This document shows, one piece after another, positions 35,601 through 46,710 of a stretch of 64,000 nt of DNA (position 1 is its first letter; every line of letters starts with the position of its first letter). The stretch spans positions 152,501-216,500 of the forward strand of contig ML133454.1 of assembly GCA_003864495.1 (NCBI GenBank), read 5' to 3'. The translations under genes and the position numbers were made by a program. The notes under the pieces are model-generated. The model saw nothing but the letters and a program-made list of their open reading frames with translations, did not search any database and was not told the DNA's origin. The DNA comes from Nemopilema nomurai (taxonomy: Eukaryota; Cnidaria; Scyphozoa; Rhizostomeae; Rhizostomatidae).

Positions 35601-38600
35601 GTGCTGGCAGGCATTGCGTATGAAATGAAAGCTCAAGGCTGGTTGAGAAATTTCCCGCTTCCCATAGACTGATTCTGTCCACTATGGACAGATTCTGTCT
35701 GTAGAAGACTGATTGACCCCGTGCTGGCAGGCATTGCGTATGAAATGAAAGCTCAAGGCTGGTTGAGAAATTTCCCGCTTCCCATAGACTGATTCTGTCC
35801 ACTATGGACAGATTCTGTCTGTAGAAGACTGATTGACCCCGTGCTGGCAGGCATTGCGTATGAAATGAAAGCTCAAGGCTGGTTGAGAAATTTCCCGCTT
35901 CCCATAGACTGATTCTGTCCACTATGGACAGATTCTGTCTGTAGAAGACTGATTGACCCGTGCTGGCAGGCATTGCGTATGAAATGAAAGCTCAAGGCTG
36001 GTTGAGAAATTTCCCGCTTCCCATAGACTGATTCTGTCCACTATGGACAGATTCTGTCTGTAGAAGACTGATTGACCCCGTGCTGGCAGGCATTGCGTAT
36101 GAAATGAAAGCTCAAGGCTGGTTGAGAAATTTCCCGCTTCCCATAGACTGATTCTGTCCACTAGGACAGATTCTGTCTGTAGAAGACTGATTGACCCCGT
36201 GCTGGCAGGCATTGCGTATGAAATGAAAGCTCAAGGCTGGTTGAGAAATTTCCCGCTTCCCATAGACTGATTCTGTCCACTATGGACAGATTCTGTCTGT
36301 AGAAGACTGATTGACCCCGTGCTGGCAGGCATTGCGTATGAAATGAAAGCTCAAGGCTGGTTGAGAAATTTCCCGCTTCCCATAGACTGATTCTGTCCAC
36401 TATGGACAGATTCTGTCTGTAGAAGACTGATTGACCCCGTGCTGGCAGGCATTGCGTATGAAATGAAAGCTCAAGGCTGGTTGAGAAATTTCCCGCTTCC
36501 CATAGACTGATTCTGTCCACTATGGACAGATTCTGTCTGTAGAAGACTGATTGACCCCGTGCTGGCAGGCATTGCGTATGAAATGAAAGCTCAAGGCTGG
36601 TTGAGAAATTTCCCGCTTCCCATAGACTGATTCTGTCCACTATGGACAGATTCTGTCTGTAGAAGACTGATTGACCCCGTGCTGGCAGGCATTGCGTATG
36701 AAATGAAAGCTCAAGGCTGGTTGAGAAATTTCCCGCTTCCCATAGACTGATTCTGTCCACTATGGACAGATTCTGTCTGTAGAAGACTGATTGACCCCGT
36801 GCTGGCAGGCATTGCGTATGAAATGAAAGCTCAAGGCTGGTTGAGAAATTTCCCGCTTCCCATAGACTGATTCTGTCCACTATGGACAGATTCTGTCTGT
36901 AGAAGACTGATTGACCCCATGCTGGCAGGCATTGCGTATGAAATGAAAGCTCAAGGCTGGTTGAGAAATTTCCCGCTTCCCATAGACTGATTCTGTCCAC
37001 TATGGACAGATTCTGTCTGTAGAAGACTGATTGACCCCTGCTGGCAGGCATTGCGTATGAAATGAAAGCTCAAGGCTGGTTGAGAAATTTCCCGCTTCCC
37101 ATAGACTGATTCTGTCCACTATGGACAGATTCTGTCTGTAGAAGACTGATTGACCCCGTGTTGGCAGGCATTGCGTATGAAATGAAAGCTCAAGGCTGGT
37201 TGAGAAATTTCCCGCTTCCCATGGACTGGTTCTGTCCACTATGGACAGATTCTGTCTGTAGAAGACTGATTGACCCCGTGCTGGCAGGCATTGCGTATGA
37301 AATCAAAGCTCAAGGCTGATTCTGGCTGCAACGGAATGGCACAAACTTCCGCTCACTTCCATCCTCCACATATTGTCCTTTGTTTTATTTCGTTGATGAA
37401 TTTTTTAAGGTGTTTGACTAGACGGTAATTCTTTCTTTTTCAAATTTTGCTGTGCACCTGCTTCTTTTCATGGATTGTTTGTAATTGTTTCACGAAAATT
37501 TGTGACTGTTTCGTGAGATTCGGCCAATTGCAGATTTTGCTAGGGATGTTGTGGTATTGGCTGAGGGTAATGCAGCCCCCTACTTGCAAGATTTTTCGAA
37601 AAAAATGTGGGGAATCAGTCTCCCCTAAAAGCTTGAGTGTTTGATTGCTGTTGGATTTTTAAGTAGATTGGCCATGAATGAAACTGTATCAGGTCATTTC
37701 AACCAGTGTGTCCTTGGGCGTGAAATCTATTCAATGCAAGGATGAGTCATGTCGGATGCTGTTTGGTTGCGGGCATTTCTGGGGTCTATTTGTCTTGGCC
37801 AATCAGGTTAGCCTTAGAAGAAATTCTGTCCAGCAGAAAAAGTTCTGTCCGTATGAGGACAGAGTTGTTTTTACCCAATCAACTGCCTTTCAGCAAAATG
37901 CGCGGGTTGGCTCTTCCAATGAAATGCCTACTTTTCAGACCATCCAATAGACACTGAAATGAAGGCTGAACACATCTATCTCAACCAATCAATATTTAGG
38001 ATGCATGATTTGGCGCGAAGTATGCTTTACATTTGGCGGGACTTTCTCTGTGCACATTCGTGTTGAAGCATCGAATCGAAAGGCATTGACAAACAATGAC
38101 TTAAAGTTTTATCTTGGGAACGGGTATTTAGCCGTTTTTTGATCACAACATTTCAGGTAAGACAATCCTGCCGTTTGTCTGAAAACGTTTTCTTAATTTC
38201 GTTTATCGGCTGCCACATTACACAATGTTACAAACAGTTGATTCTGAAGAAGAAATTTGATCTGCAATTCTTTTCTATTTATGACACTATAGTTTTGCAT
38301 TCTGCCTCGTATGGTTTCTTGCTGCCATCGAGGTCCAATTGTTAATAATTATAAGAGCAGAGAAAGTTTTATTCTGTATTCTCTGATCCGATTATTATTG
38401 TTAATGGTTATGAGATCAGAGAATGATTTATTTTGTGCATTTGTTATAGTTTGAAACAATGACTGAGAGGCAGCGCTAGCGGTGGAATACAGGTCTTTTG
38501 TGTAGCTTGCACTGTTTTGAATCCTTCAGACCACATGGGGTGTAAATGCACGTAGAAATCCTTGTGCAAATAAATCTTGACAACTAAACAAGGTGTTAAC

Positions 38601-40236
38601 GTGTAATTCTGATACCTATGGCGGCTTTATGATGGCAATGAGAAACTCTAACCTGATTGGCTAATATACCATATTCTGTCCATGAGGTTCTGTCTATGAA
38701 AAGAACAGACAGATTCTGTCTGTGTCTGCATTGCAAATAACAACTACGCATTACAAATGCACCCTGTATGGCTAATTTGATCAGTAAACATTATACAGGA
38801 TAAGTAGAATCATAAAAGTGACATCAACCTTAATACTTTCAGTCTTTTCAACAATTTCTTGCCACTTGTCTTCCTCTGTGTCTACAAATCGCATCAGTAC
38901 ATCCATACACATTTTTAACTCAGATATGCATTTGAGGTAGTTCTTCAATTCTTCTTTGAATTCTTTAAGCTGTATAAGAGATATTTGGAGATTACAGGTT
39001 GCAGACTATCAATCTATTCAGATAATTAAACTGTACAAAAAACTGTAGCTAAACTGGTCAAGTACCAATTCCAGGTCATCAAAAGCAAGGTCAAACTGTG
39101 CAAACCAACATTAATTAACCCCCAAATTGTCTGTAACACATCCCCAACTCCTGCACCATACCTTTTCATGCAACTGGAGTGTTGAACCCAAGATGGCATG
39201 TGCAGGATCTACACACAATCAAGTCACAAATGACAAGCTCATGGAAGGAGAGAGTTGGATTGTAAAGAAAAATCAGGAAGAAATCTCCCACACCCATAAT
39301 GCAAATCATGTTCCATGAAATGAGCACAAAGAGATTCAAACAAAGTTGCAAATGAGCCTAAAAAGCTCCTTTTGAATCGAAGAATTTTGAATTGGGAAAT
39401 CATACTGCAAAAGAAGCTTGTTTTAAAGATAATTTCTGGCCAAGGCAGTGTCACCAGCTTTTTGAAGCTTGAGGACAAACAAATCTATAAAAAATGTAAA
39501 AAGCTTAGCAAGATGTTGAGTTAAAAATGGATTTTGGCAAATTCAAAGTCTGAAAAACTGGAAATCGAACATAATCAAATACCTTGATGGTGCCTGTCTT
39601 TTCTGTATCTGTCGACTCTTTCTTTATATTCTTCTGCAATAGCCACTTTTTTACAAATTCATCATCATTTGGAACTATTTCTTTGCTATGGCTTTCTGGT
39701 TTGTTACTTAGCATTACTTGACTGGATTGATGTAATCCTTCACTTGCTTGCCATACCGGCCTATTGAATGGCATGTTTGGGGGAAATGGAGGCAGGCTTG
39801 GCATTCCAAATGGAGTGAAATTATCAACCATTGCAGGAAATCTGCTTCCATGTGGAAGACTTTCAAATGGTGGCAAATTCCGATTACCATGGAATACTGG
39901 ACCATTATTTCTTAAATTTGACAGTCCGGGCATTCGCATAAAACCCGGATCTTGATGAGCAGGGTCCATGCCAGGTTGGCGCCAAGAGCTAGGCCGAAAC
40001 GGAGCCCTCGGTCGTTCCGCAACAGGAGACCTATTTCGTTGGTATTGTGCCTGGAAATTACTTCCTTGGTGAGCAAAAGAATGGTTTGCGCCATGTTCCC
40101 AAGGCTGTAAGCCAATGAAGGGGGTTTGTCCTCTGTTGTCAAAGGGGTTTACTTGACGAACATTATTATCACGGAAATAAGAAGGACTTTCTGTCCTCTG
40201 CAATGGGAATTGACTGTTAGAAGGATACCTACTCAT
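29652..40236 (-). CDS. PDCD7: PDCD7 / U11-59K, minor-spliceosome U11 snRNP protein
   Basis: Eight phase-consistent minus-strand exons: 39583-40236, 38829-38969, 32676-32765, 31969-32100, 31637-31775, 30929-31114, 30080-30173 and 29652-29766, giving 516 aa (human 485). The first exon is a Pro/Asn/Phe-rich low-complexity domain, like the proline-rich N-terminus of the family. Then come coiled-coil exons with family signatures KIDEWRHEIVSKI, LKSDAGQSLAEVRRKLADG, RLNKIREIIKRRLELYKDEE and TLRVMLEEEQEQ. The C-terminal domain is LLECRRYWLQAEETPMPLVQ, then WDVHLAPHGDPIPDGWV. PDCD7 is the 59K subunit of the U11/U12 di-snRNP, which recognises U12-type introns. The exon 6-7 junction is in phase but short compared with human (the ESKLFGDP segment is missing), so a small exon may be unfound. 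Intron 2 (6.06 kb) carries the satellite transposon. Confidence 0.9.
32438..32463. repeat. Short tandem repeat of GTGATCA
   Basis: Three to four copies of a 7-base unit (GTGATCA), within intron 3 of PDCD7. Confidence 0.8.
33505..33875 (+). repeat. Left terminal inverted repeat
   Basis: 371 bases, paired with 38397-38767. Within it, GACAGAATCTGTCTGTTC and nearby CATGGACAGAAT echo the ATTCTGTC/GGACAG words of the internal satellite, suggesting the satellite grew from terminal sequence. Confidence 0.9.
34534..37317. repeat. 120-bp tandem satellite array, ~23 copies
   Basis: Unit boundaries recur every 120 bases with near-identical sequence. Each unit contains ATTCTGTCCACTATGGACAG, a short hairpin-forming inverted repeat, plus GACTGATTGACCCC. 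Variants are few: CCATGCT for CCGTGCT in a couple of units, and 1-2-base deletions near 35167, 35960, 36164 and 37038. Because 120 is divisible by 3, the minus strand reads as an endless 40-aa repeat (VDRISLWEAGNFSTSLELSF), interrupted only where those deletions fall. Confidence 0.95.
38397..38767 (-). repeat. Right terminal inverted repeat
   Basis: Reverse complement of 33505-33875 over its full 371 bases. The end CACCCTGT abuts flanking ATGGCTAATT, while the left flank is AACAATGAA, so no duplicated target is visible. Confidence 0.9.
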
Positions 40237-41509
40237 ATCTACTGCATTGAAGCGAGTTTTCTTTTACCGTTTCCACCACTGAATTGCACTTGGCTCATGT
40301 CAATTAAATGTAGAATGTGGCCCCATTCTATGATTCCTCTCCTCTTGTTTTCGAGCCAAGACTAGGCTACTTAGCCTCACATTGATTCGGAGACTTGCTT
40401 GACTACGGCAATTATTTATATTCAAAATGGTTTCAATACAGTTTCTATCCTCGTTAGTACAAAAAACAGGGATCACCCGATAATCACCTGAGCTACCAGC
40501 ACTATTGAGAGAACTCCTCTTTAAATTAATTTCCCCCCAGTTGTCTTATTTTGTAATTTGCCTTGTATTAGTTTTGCCATTATTGTATCAACTTTCTGTA
40601 TTCACCTCCTTGTACTCTTTGTAACTTTCTTGTAAAGTTAGTCGTTCATTTAAAAGTTTCTTTTAAATTTCATGTAGTGGAATTCAAAAATATAAAGCTG
40701 GTGGGGTGGGGGGGGGGCACATCAGCGGTGAAACCAGTGATAATATACGCTTTGGTACTAATAAACTCTTGTGAATTTTTTCATACTTTTCATATAAAGC
40801 TACTGCGTACCTGACTTGATAAAAACTGACATTATCATCATTATTTATTATCAGAAAAAATGAAACGTTTGCAATATTCCTAGGATTGGCAACCTTTCTG
40901 CTATGAGCGTGCAACTTTACTTCCTTTTGCAAGCTTTTAAATGTGCTTGTAATCAAATTTGCTGACTTTATTGCAGTTGTCCTAGCTCTGTCAGTTGCGA
41001 GGTCCACGGAAACGCTGTCAGCCTTTTTCCAAAAGCGAGGGTACGCTTTTTGCTATTTCAAAAAAAATCAGCCGTGGTATGTGTCAGAAAAGAATGTTAC
41101 ACAGTTCACTGCTGTATGAGAGTTATACCCTGTAAATGAGAAAACGATTCGTTACACTAAAGAAGATTAACTTTTGTTCGATGTCGAACAGGCAAAGTGA
41201 TGCATGCTTGGGACATGAACAATAGGACAGCTATGAATTGCTACTCCACGCGTCATGCGAAAAAAGGCCATTGGACAATGATTGCAGCAAGGTTGAACCT
41301 CGGAGATCGATTAATTTTATATGTTCGAATCGAGGCTGCGCCTGGTTTTAATCTTGCATCTTGAGTAATGAATATGACGTCAAATGTCTACAGCTATCAG
41401 AACTTTGAAATAATCTTAAATTGGTGTACGCGATTCGGAAAAACATCATTGCTGATTCAAAAGACACAATAATTTTCTGAAAGAGCATCAATGAAGAGAA
41501 ATTGCCACC
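40237..41509. other. Intergenic: PDCD7 upstream side and promoter side of the 115-aa gene
   Basis: No exon is assignable. It includes a poly-G tract near 40708-40717 and the TGACGTCA palindrome at 41375-41382. The two genes point away from each other, so this 1.3-kb stretch probably contains both promoters. Confidence 0.45.
41375..41382. promoter_or_regulatory. Perfect CRE-type palindrome TGACGTCA
   Basis: It lies 128-135 bases upstream of the ATG at 41510, a position expected for a proximal bZIP (CREB/ATF) site. Evidence is motif and position only. Confidence 0.45.
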
Positions 41510-42369
41510 ATGGGAGGTTGCAATATGTCAAAAATGTGCGCGTGTCTACCAAGTAAGACCCTTCTGGAAGAATTAGTAACTTTATTGACTTTTTCATATT
41601 TAGGCCCTTCTTTTGAGCACAGTCTGCATTTTTTATCGACATTCTATTCCCTGCAAGCAAATAAGGACAACTGGAATTCAATTAGAGTATAACCAGACTT
41701 TCTCAATCCTTAAACAGATCTGAGATCCAACCGCGTCAGTTCGGGAAGAGACAGTGATGTCATCTCTTGTGCTTACAAAAAGTCTCAACTCGACCAGGCA
41801 CTAAAGACGAAAGCTTTTGCACAAGATAGAAAAGGTAAGAAGGAAGCACTGGCCTTTGAAAAAGAAATTCTGCAGTCAAGCTAACCACAAATATGTCATG
41901 TGATCAATTGAAATATATCTGAATGACCTACCATTACCCTTAGCAGCATTTGATATCTTTGTGTTGTCGGTGAAATATTTTTCAGTTACCTTTATACACA
42001 CATCAGCGACACGATATAAAGCTAAATATTTCAAATATTCCCTGATATAAAACCGAATCGTTCAAAAGTTCCCTGTTGCACTGACTTTTAGGATATGAAC
42101 ACATCACCAAGAGCAGCAGCTACGATTATGCAACCAGAGCATTTGCACCTCCAGAGCCAAAGCAAAAGGTATCTGACAATGTTCATGTCTGATCAATCGT
42201 TCACTACAAATATTATCATGTTTTCTTTGGCAACAATGTGTCTTTTCCAAAAGCAGAGGAAAACAACAGAGGCATAAGTACTGACCAGAGTAAAGAGAAA
42301 CACTTCGAACCAACAATATGGATTGTTTCAAAGTATACAAGTTTGGAAGCTCTAAGGATTTCAATTTGA
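41510..42369 (+). CDS. Small protein with MGGC N-terminus, possible lipid anchor (115 aa)
   Basis: Four exons join in exact phase: 41510-41552, 41718-41834, 42092-42168 and 42259-42369. The start GCCACCATGG is a near-perfect Kozak context. The N-terminus MGGCNMSKMCACLPNLRS has Gly2 and three nearby Cys (4, 10, 12), the layout of N-myristoylated, palmitoylated membrane-anchored proteins, although Ser6 is absent (Met6, Ser7). The rest is Ser/Lys-rich and hydrophilic: SSGRDSDVISCAYKKSQLDQ, then YEHITKSSSYDYATRAFAPP, and a C-terminus KHFEPTIWIVSKYTSLEALR. Tyr-containing motifs (YEHI, YDYA) could be phosphorylation sites. No known family is recognised. All donors are GTAAG/GTATC and acceptors are pyrimidine-supported except the last (AAGCAGAG), so exon 4 is the least certain. 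Confidence 0.6.
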
Positions 42370-42741
42370 ATTGAAATCAAACACAGTAATTTTCTTGCGA
42401 CCAGCTTGGCCTAGATCTGTACATAAAGATCAGGGGATGTTTTGGGAATATCTAAATAATGCATTAAGGAATAGAAGAGCTCACAAAGAAAGACAGAGAA
42501 GACCTTTTAGGTGGTAAAAGGATTTGAAAATGGTAGATGCCTTGCTTTCTTATGGTCTTTTTCAACTTAGACAGCTGCTTTGAAGCTAAAAAAGGTACTT
42601 AAGTATTCGTCTTCTTGTGAATGATCCATAAAAATTTAACAAGAAATGATTTTTTAAAGAAACAAATAACTAGATAGAGGTAACGTCTGCTGTAAAGAAA
42701 GTTCTCTGCATTTGTAGACGAGAAATAACGCTGCTGCATGC
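42370..42741. other. Spacer between the 115-aa gene and the repeat-protein gene
   Basis: 372 bases with no coding signal. It contains the 3' end of the small gene and the upstream region of the repeat gene. A six-codon upstream ATG frame (ATGCATGCC...) starts at 42738 and overlaps the repeat gene's start out of frame. Confidence 0.4.
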
Positions 42742-45700
42742 ATGCCCGAGTTGAATAGTTTTGGAAAGAAGAAATTGGATCAATCGTGTAATGGTCAAGT
42801 TCCGCTCGAGGCTGACGATAATGGTGAAGTATACAAGTTGTCTAGATTTGAGATAAGTAACACTAGCAGCAACAAAAACTCATGGAATGACAACTCTGTC
42901 CAGGCAAGGATAGGAATCTCCGGAAACCCAGTTGATCTTGCTGTTGTGGAGACGACGGGAATCCCAGGTCAAGTGCAAGGTCAACAGCAAGATAAACCAG
43001 GCACGCCAGTCTGCAGGAAAACAATCATTGGTGATGAAGTATTTCAAGCCACGCCAATTGACACTGCAGACTCAAATACAGCGAGAAGTGATTCAACAGA
43101 CAAGCAAAAGAGATGTACAGACATGCTGGACAGCAGCAGCATAGTAGCCTTTGACATCGACGGGAACCTAGTCCAGAAGAATGAGCAGCCAAAGGACACC
43201 CCCGCTGCTCTCAGACCTGCCCCAGTTGACCGGAAACGCGAAGTTCTCAGAATGCTTCCATCAATCGAAACAGTAATAAGCGAATGGGCATGCCCGGATC
43301 ATGTTCCTGGTGGCACCTCTAGAGCCTTCATCGTCATAGACAGCACCGTTCTTGACGCACTAGTAACAGGCGATTATGCAAATGAAAACTTTGCTATCCC
43401 TGCGACAAATGTTACACCTGTTGTTCCTGTCCTTGACGATGGTTTTGAAAGTGCCACAGCTGCAGGTCATGTGCCAGATACTGCCCCTGTCGAAGTCCCA
43501 TTCACTGGCAACATCAACATTGAAATTCAGGGTAATGATGCAACAAGCCCTAACCCTACCAGCATTGTTATCACTGATGATGTCATAGGAGATATCTCTG
43601 AAGCATCTATTCTCATAGATGATACCCCTGTTGACATCTCAGTCACTGACCATGGTGCCGGTGAGTATTCCGGTACTTCTGCAGCACATAGAGCACCTAC
43701 TGTCGTCCCTCTCGCCGGTGACGTTATGGGTGACACTCCAAGATCCGCTATCATCGCGGATAGTACCCCTGCCGACAGTTGCACCACTGATGATGTCACA
43801 AGTCATATTTCCGATACTTGTCCTGTCACAGACAAGACTCCTGCCGATGTCCAAGCTACAGACGATATCGCAGTTGACAGATCTGGTGCCTCTGATACTG
43901 CTGCACCTGATAATACCACTTCAGATGACCGTGTCACTGGTGATGTCACAGATGACATGGTTAGCGTCTCTGTTGCCAAGGATGCTACCCTTGCGGACAT
44001 CTGCACCACTGATGATGACACAAGTCATATTTCCGACACTTGTCCTGTCACAGACAAGACTCCTGCCGGTGTTCAAGCCACAGACGTTATCGCAGTTGCC
44101 AGTTCTGGTGCCTCTGATACTGCTGCACCTGATAATACCACTTCAGATGACCGTGACACTGGTGATGTCACAGATGACATGGTTAGCGACTCTGTTGCCA
44201 AGGATGCTACCCTTGCGGACATCTGCACCACTGATGATGACACAAGTCATATTTCCGACACTTGTCCTGTCACAGACAAGACTCCTGCCAATGTCAAGCT
44301 ACAGACGATATCGCAGTTGACAGATCTGGTGCCTCTGATACTGCTGCACCTGATAATACCACTTCAGATGACCGTGACACTGGTGATGTCACAGATGACA
44401 TGGTTAGCGACTCTGTTGCCAAGGATGCTACCCTTGCGGACATCTGCACCACTGATGATGACACAAGTCATATTTCCGACACTTGTCCTGTCACAGACAA
44501 GACTCCTGCCAATGTCCAAGCTACAGACGATATCGCAGTTGACAGATCTGGTGCCTCTGATACTGCTGCACCTGATAATACCACTTCAGATGACCGTGAC
44601 ACTGGTGATGTCACAGATGACATGGTTAGCGACTCTGTTGCCAAGGATGCTACCCTTGCGGACATCTGCACCACTGATGATGTCACAAGTCATATTTCCG
44701 ACACTTGTCCTGTCACAGACAAGACTCCTGCCAATGTCCAAGCTACAGACGATATCGCAGTTGACAGATCTGGTGCCTCTGATACTGCTGCACCTGATAA
44801 TACCACTTCAGATGACCGTGACACTGGTGATGTCACAGATGACATGGTTAGCGACTCTGTTGCCAAGGATGCTACCCTTGCGGACATCTGCACCACTGAT
44901 GATGTCACAAGTCATATTTCCGACACTTGTCCTGTCACAGACAAGACTCCTGCCGATGTCCAAGCTACAGACGATATCGCAGTTGACAGATCTGGTGCCT
45001 CTGATACTGCTGCACCTGATAATACCACTTCAGATGACCGTGACACTGGTGATGTCACGATGACATGGTTAGCGACTCTGTTGCCAAGGATGCTACCCTT
45101 GCGGACATCTGCACCACTGATGATGTCACAAGTCATATTTCCGACACTTGTCCTGTCACAGACAAGACTCCTGCCAATGTCCAAGCTACAGACGATATCG
45201 CAGTTGACAGATCTGGTGCCTCTGATACTGCTGCACCTGATAATACCACTTCAGATGACCGTGACACTGGTGATGTCACAGATGACATGGTTAGCGACTC
45301 TGTTGCCAAGGATGCTACCCTTGCGGACATCTGCACCTGATGATGTCACAAGTCATATTTCCGACACTTGTCCTGTCACAGACAAGACTCCTGCCAATGT
45401 CCAAGCTACAGACGATATCGCAGTTGACAGATCTGGTGCCTCTGATACTGCTGCACCTGATAATACCACTTCAGATGACCGTGACACTGGTGATGTCACA
45501 GATGACATGGTTAGCGACTCTGTTGCCAAGGATGCTACCCTTGCGGACATCTGCACCACTGATGATGTCACAAGTCATATTTCCGACACTTGTCCTGTCA
45601 CAGACAAGACTCCTGCCAATGTCCAAGCTACAGACGATATCGCAGTTGACAGATCTGGTGCCTCTGATACTGCTGCACCTGATAATACCACTTCAGATGA

Positions 45701-46710
45701 CCGTGACACTGGTGATGTCACAGATGACATGGTTAGCGACTCTGTTGCCAAGGATGCTACCCTTGCGGACATCTGCACCACTGATGATGTCACAAGTCAT
45801 ATTTCCGACACTTGTCCTGTCACAGACAAGACTCCTGCCAATGTCCAAGCTACAGACGATATCGCAGTTTGACAGATCTGGTGCCTCTGATACTGCTGCA
45901 CCTGATAATACCACTTCAGATGACCGTGACACTGGTGATGTCACAGATGACATGGTTAGCGACTCTGTTGCCAAGGATGCTTACCCTTGCGGACATCTGC
46001 ACCACTGATGATGCACAAGTCATATTTCCGACACTTGTCCTGTCACAGACAAGACTCCTGCCAATGTCCAAGCTATAGACGATATCGCAGTTGACAGATC
46101 TGGTGCCTCTGATACTGCTGCACCTGATAATACCACTTCAGATGACCGTGACACTGATGATGTCACAGATGACATGGTTAGCGACTCTGTTGCCAAGGAT
46201 GCTACCCTTGCGGACATCTGCACCACTGATGATGTCACAAGTCATATTTCCGACACTTGTCCTGTCACAGACAAGACTCCAGCCGATGTCCAAGCTACAG
46301 ACGATATCGCAGTTACCAGTTCTGGTACCTCTAATACTATTGCACCTGATAATACCACTTCAGATCCGTGTCACTGATATCACAGATGACATGGTTAGCG
46401 ACTCTTTGTGCTAAGGATGCTACCCCTGCGGACATCTGCACCACTGATGATGACACAAGTCATATTTCCGATACTTGTCCTGTCACAGACAAGACTCCTG
46501 CCGATGTCAGGCACCCTTGATATTGCTGTAGCTTCTGGCAGCATTTCTACCAATGGTGACGCCACAACTTTCGAATCGAAAGTTTCCGATACTACCTTGG
46601 ATATCGAAGGACATGTCTTCGTGCTTCATGATACTGCCGGTGGTCAACCTGTCGCTCAAAATATGGGCAATAGCCCCGCTAGTGTGCTCTTACTAGAAAT
46701 GACAGCATGA
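42742..46710 (+). CDS. Repeat-containing acidic Thr/Asp-rich protein, frame broken in the repeat array
   Basis: From ATG 42742 (MPELNSFGKKKLDQSC) a unique region of about 350 residues, hydrophilic with many Val/Pro/Thr/Asp, leads into 74-aa repeats such as TSHISDTCPVTDKTPANVQA, then TDDIAVDRSGASDTAAPDNT and DDMVSDSVAKDATLADICTT. Each unit has two Cys (SDTCP and DICTT). A unique tail (TLDIAVASGSISTNGDATTF) ends at a TGA at 46708-46710. At least eight indels of 1-2 bases break the frame (near 44293, 45058, 45337, 45868, 45981, 46013, 46365, 46405 and 46506). Start and end share the same frame, so the indels net to zero. No signal peptide or membrane helix is seen in the intended frame. Either a consensus-error-ridden real gene or a decaying one; function unknown. 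Confidence 0.55.
43787..46505 (+). repeat. 222-bp coding tandem repeat, ~12 copies
   Basis: Units start near 43787, 44009, 44231, 44453, 44675, 44897, 45118, 45338, 45560, 45782, 46005, 46226 and 46446. Central copies are nearly identical while the first two and last two are divergent, the usual pattern of array homogenisation from the middle. The 222-base period equals 74 codons, as expected for selection on or origin within a coding region. Confidence 0.95.

Larger units (their letters stand above)
33505..38767. mobile_element. 5.26-kb element with 371-bp terminal inverted repeats and internal satellite
   Basis: The left end ACAGGGTGCATTTGTAATGC and the right end, its reverse complement, bound 371-bp inverted repeats (33505-33875 and 38397-38767). 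I could find only about one mismatch between them (ACAATAGACC against ACAAAAGACC). The interior has about 650 bases of unique AT-rich sequence, a 2.8-kb array of a 120-bp repeat, and about 1.1 kb of unique sequence. No transposase frame is present. No target-site duplication is evident in the flanks, which is unusual for a fresh insertion. It lies wholly inside PDCD7 intron 2. A non-autonomous DNA transposon or foldback-type element is the likeliest reading; the superfamily is unknown. Confidence 0.8.

Noticed and set aside
34515..37239. Long minus-strand open frames of 40-aa repeats
   Set aside because: They are translations of the 120-bp satellite, open only because 120 is a multiple of 3. 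Deletions in some units break them with no sign of selection, and they lie within an intron of PDCD7.
43527..45974. Minus-strand frames of ~72 aa inside the repeat gene
   Set aside because: They are shadows of the 222-bp repeat on the opposite strand, repeated at the same period with identical ends.
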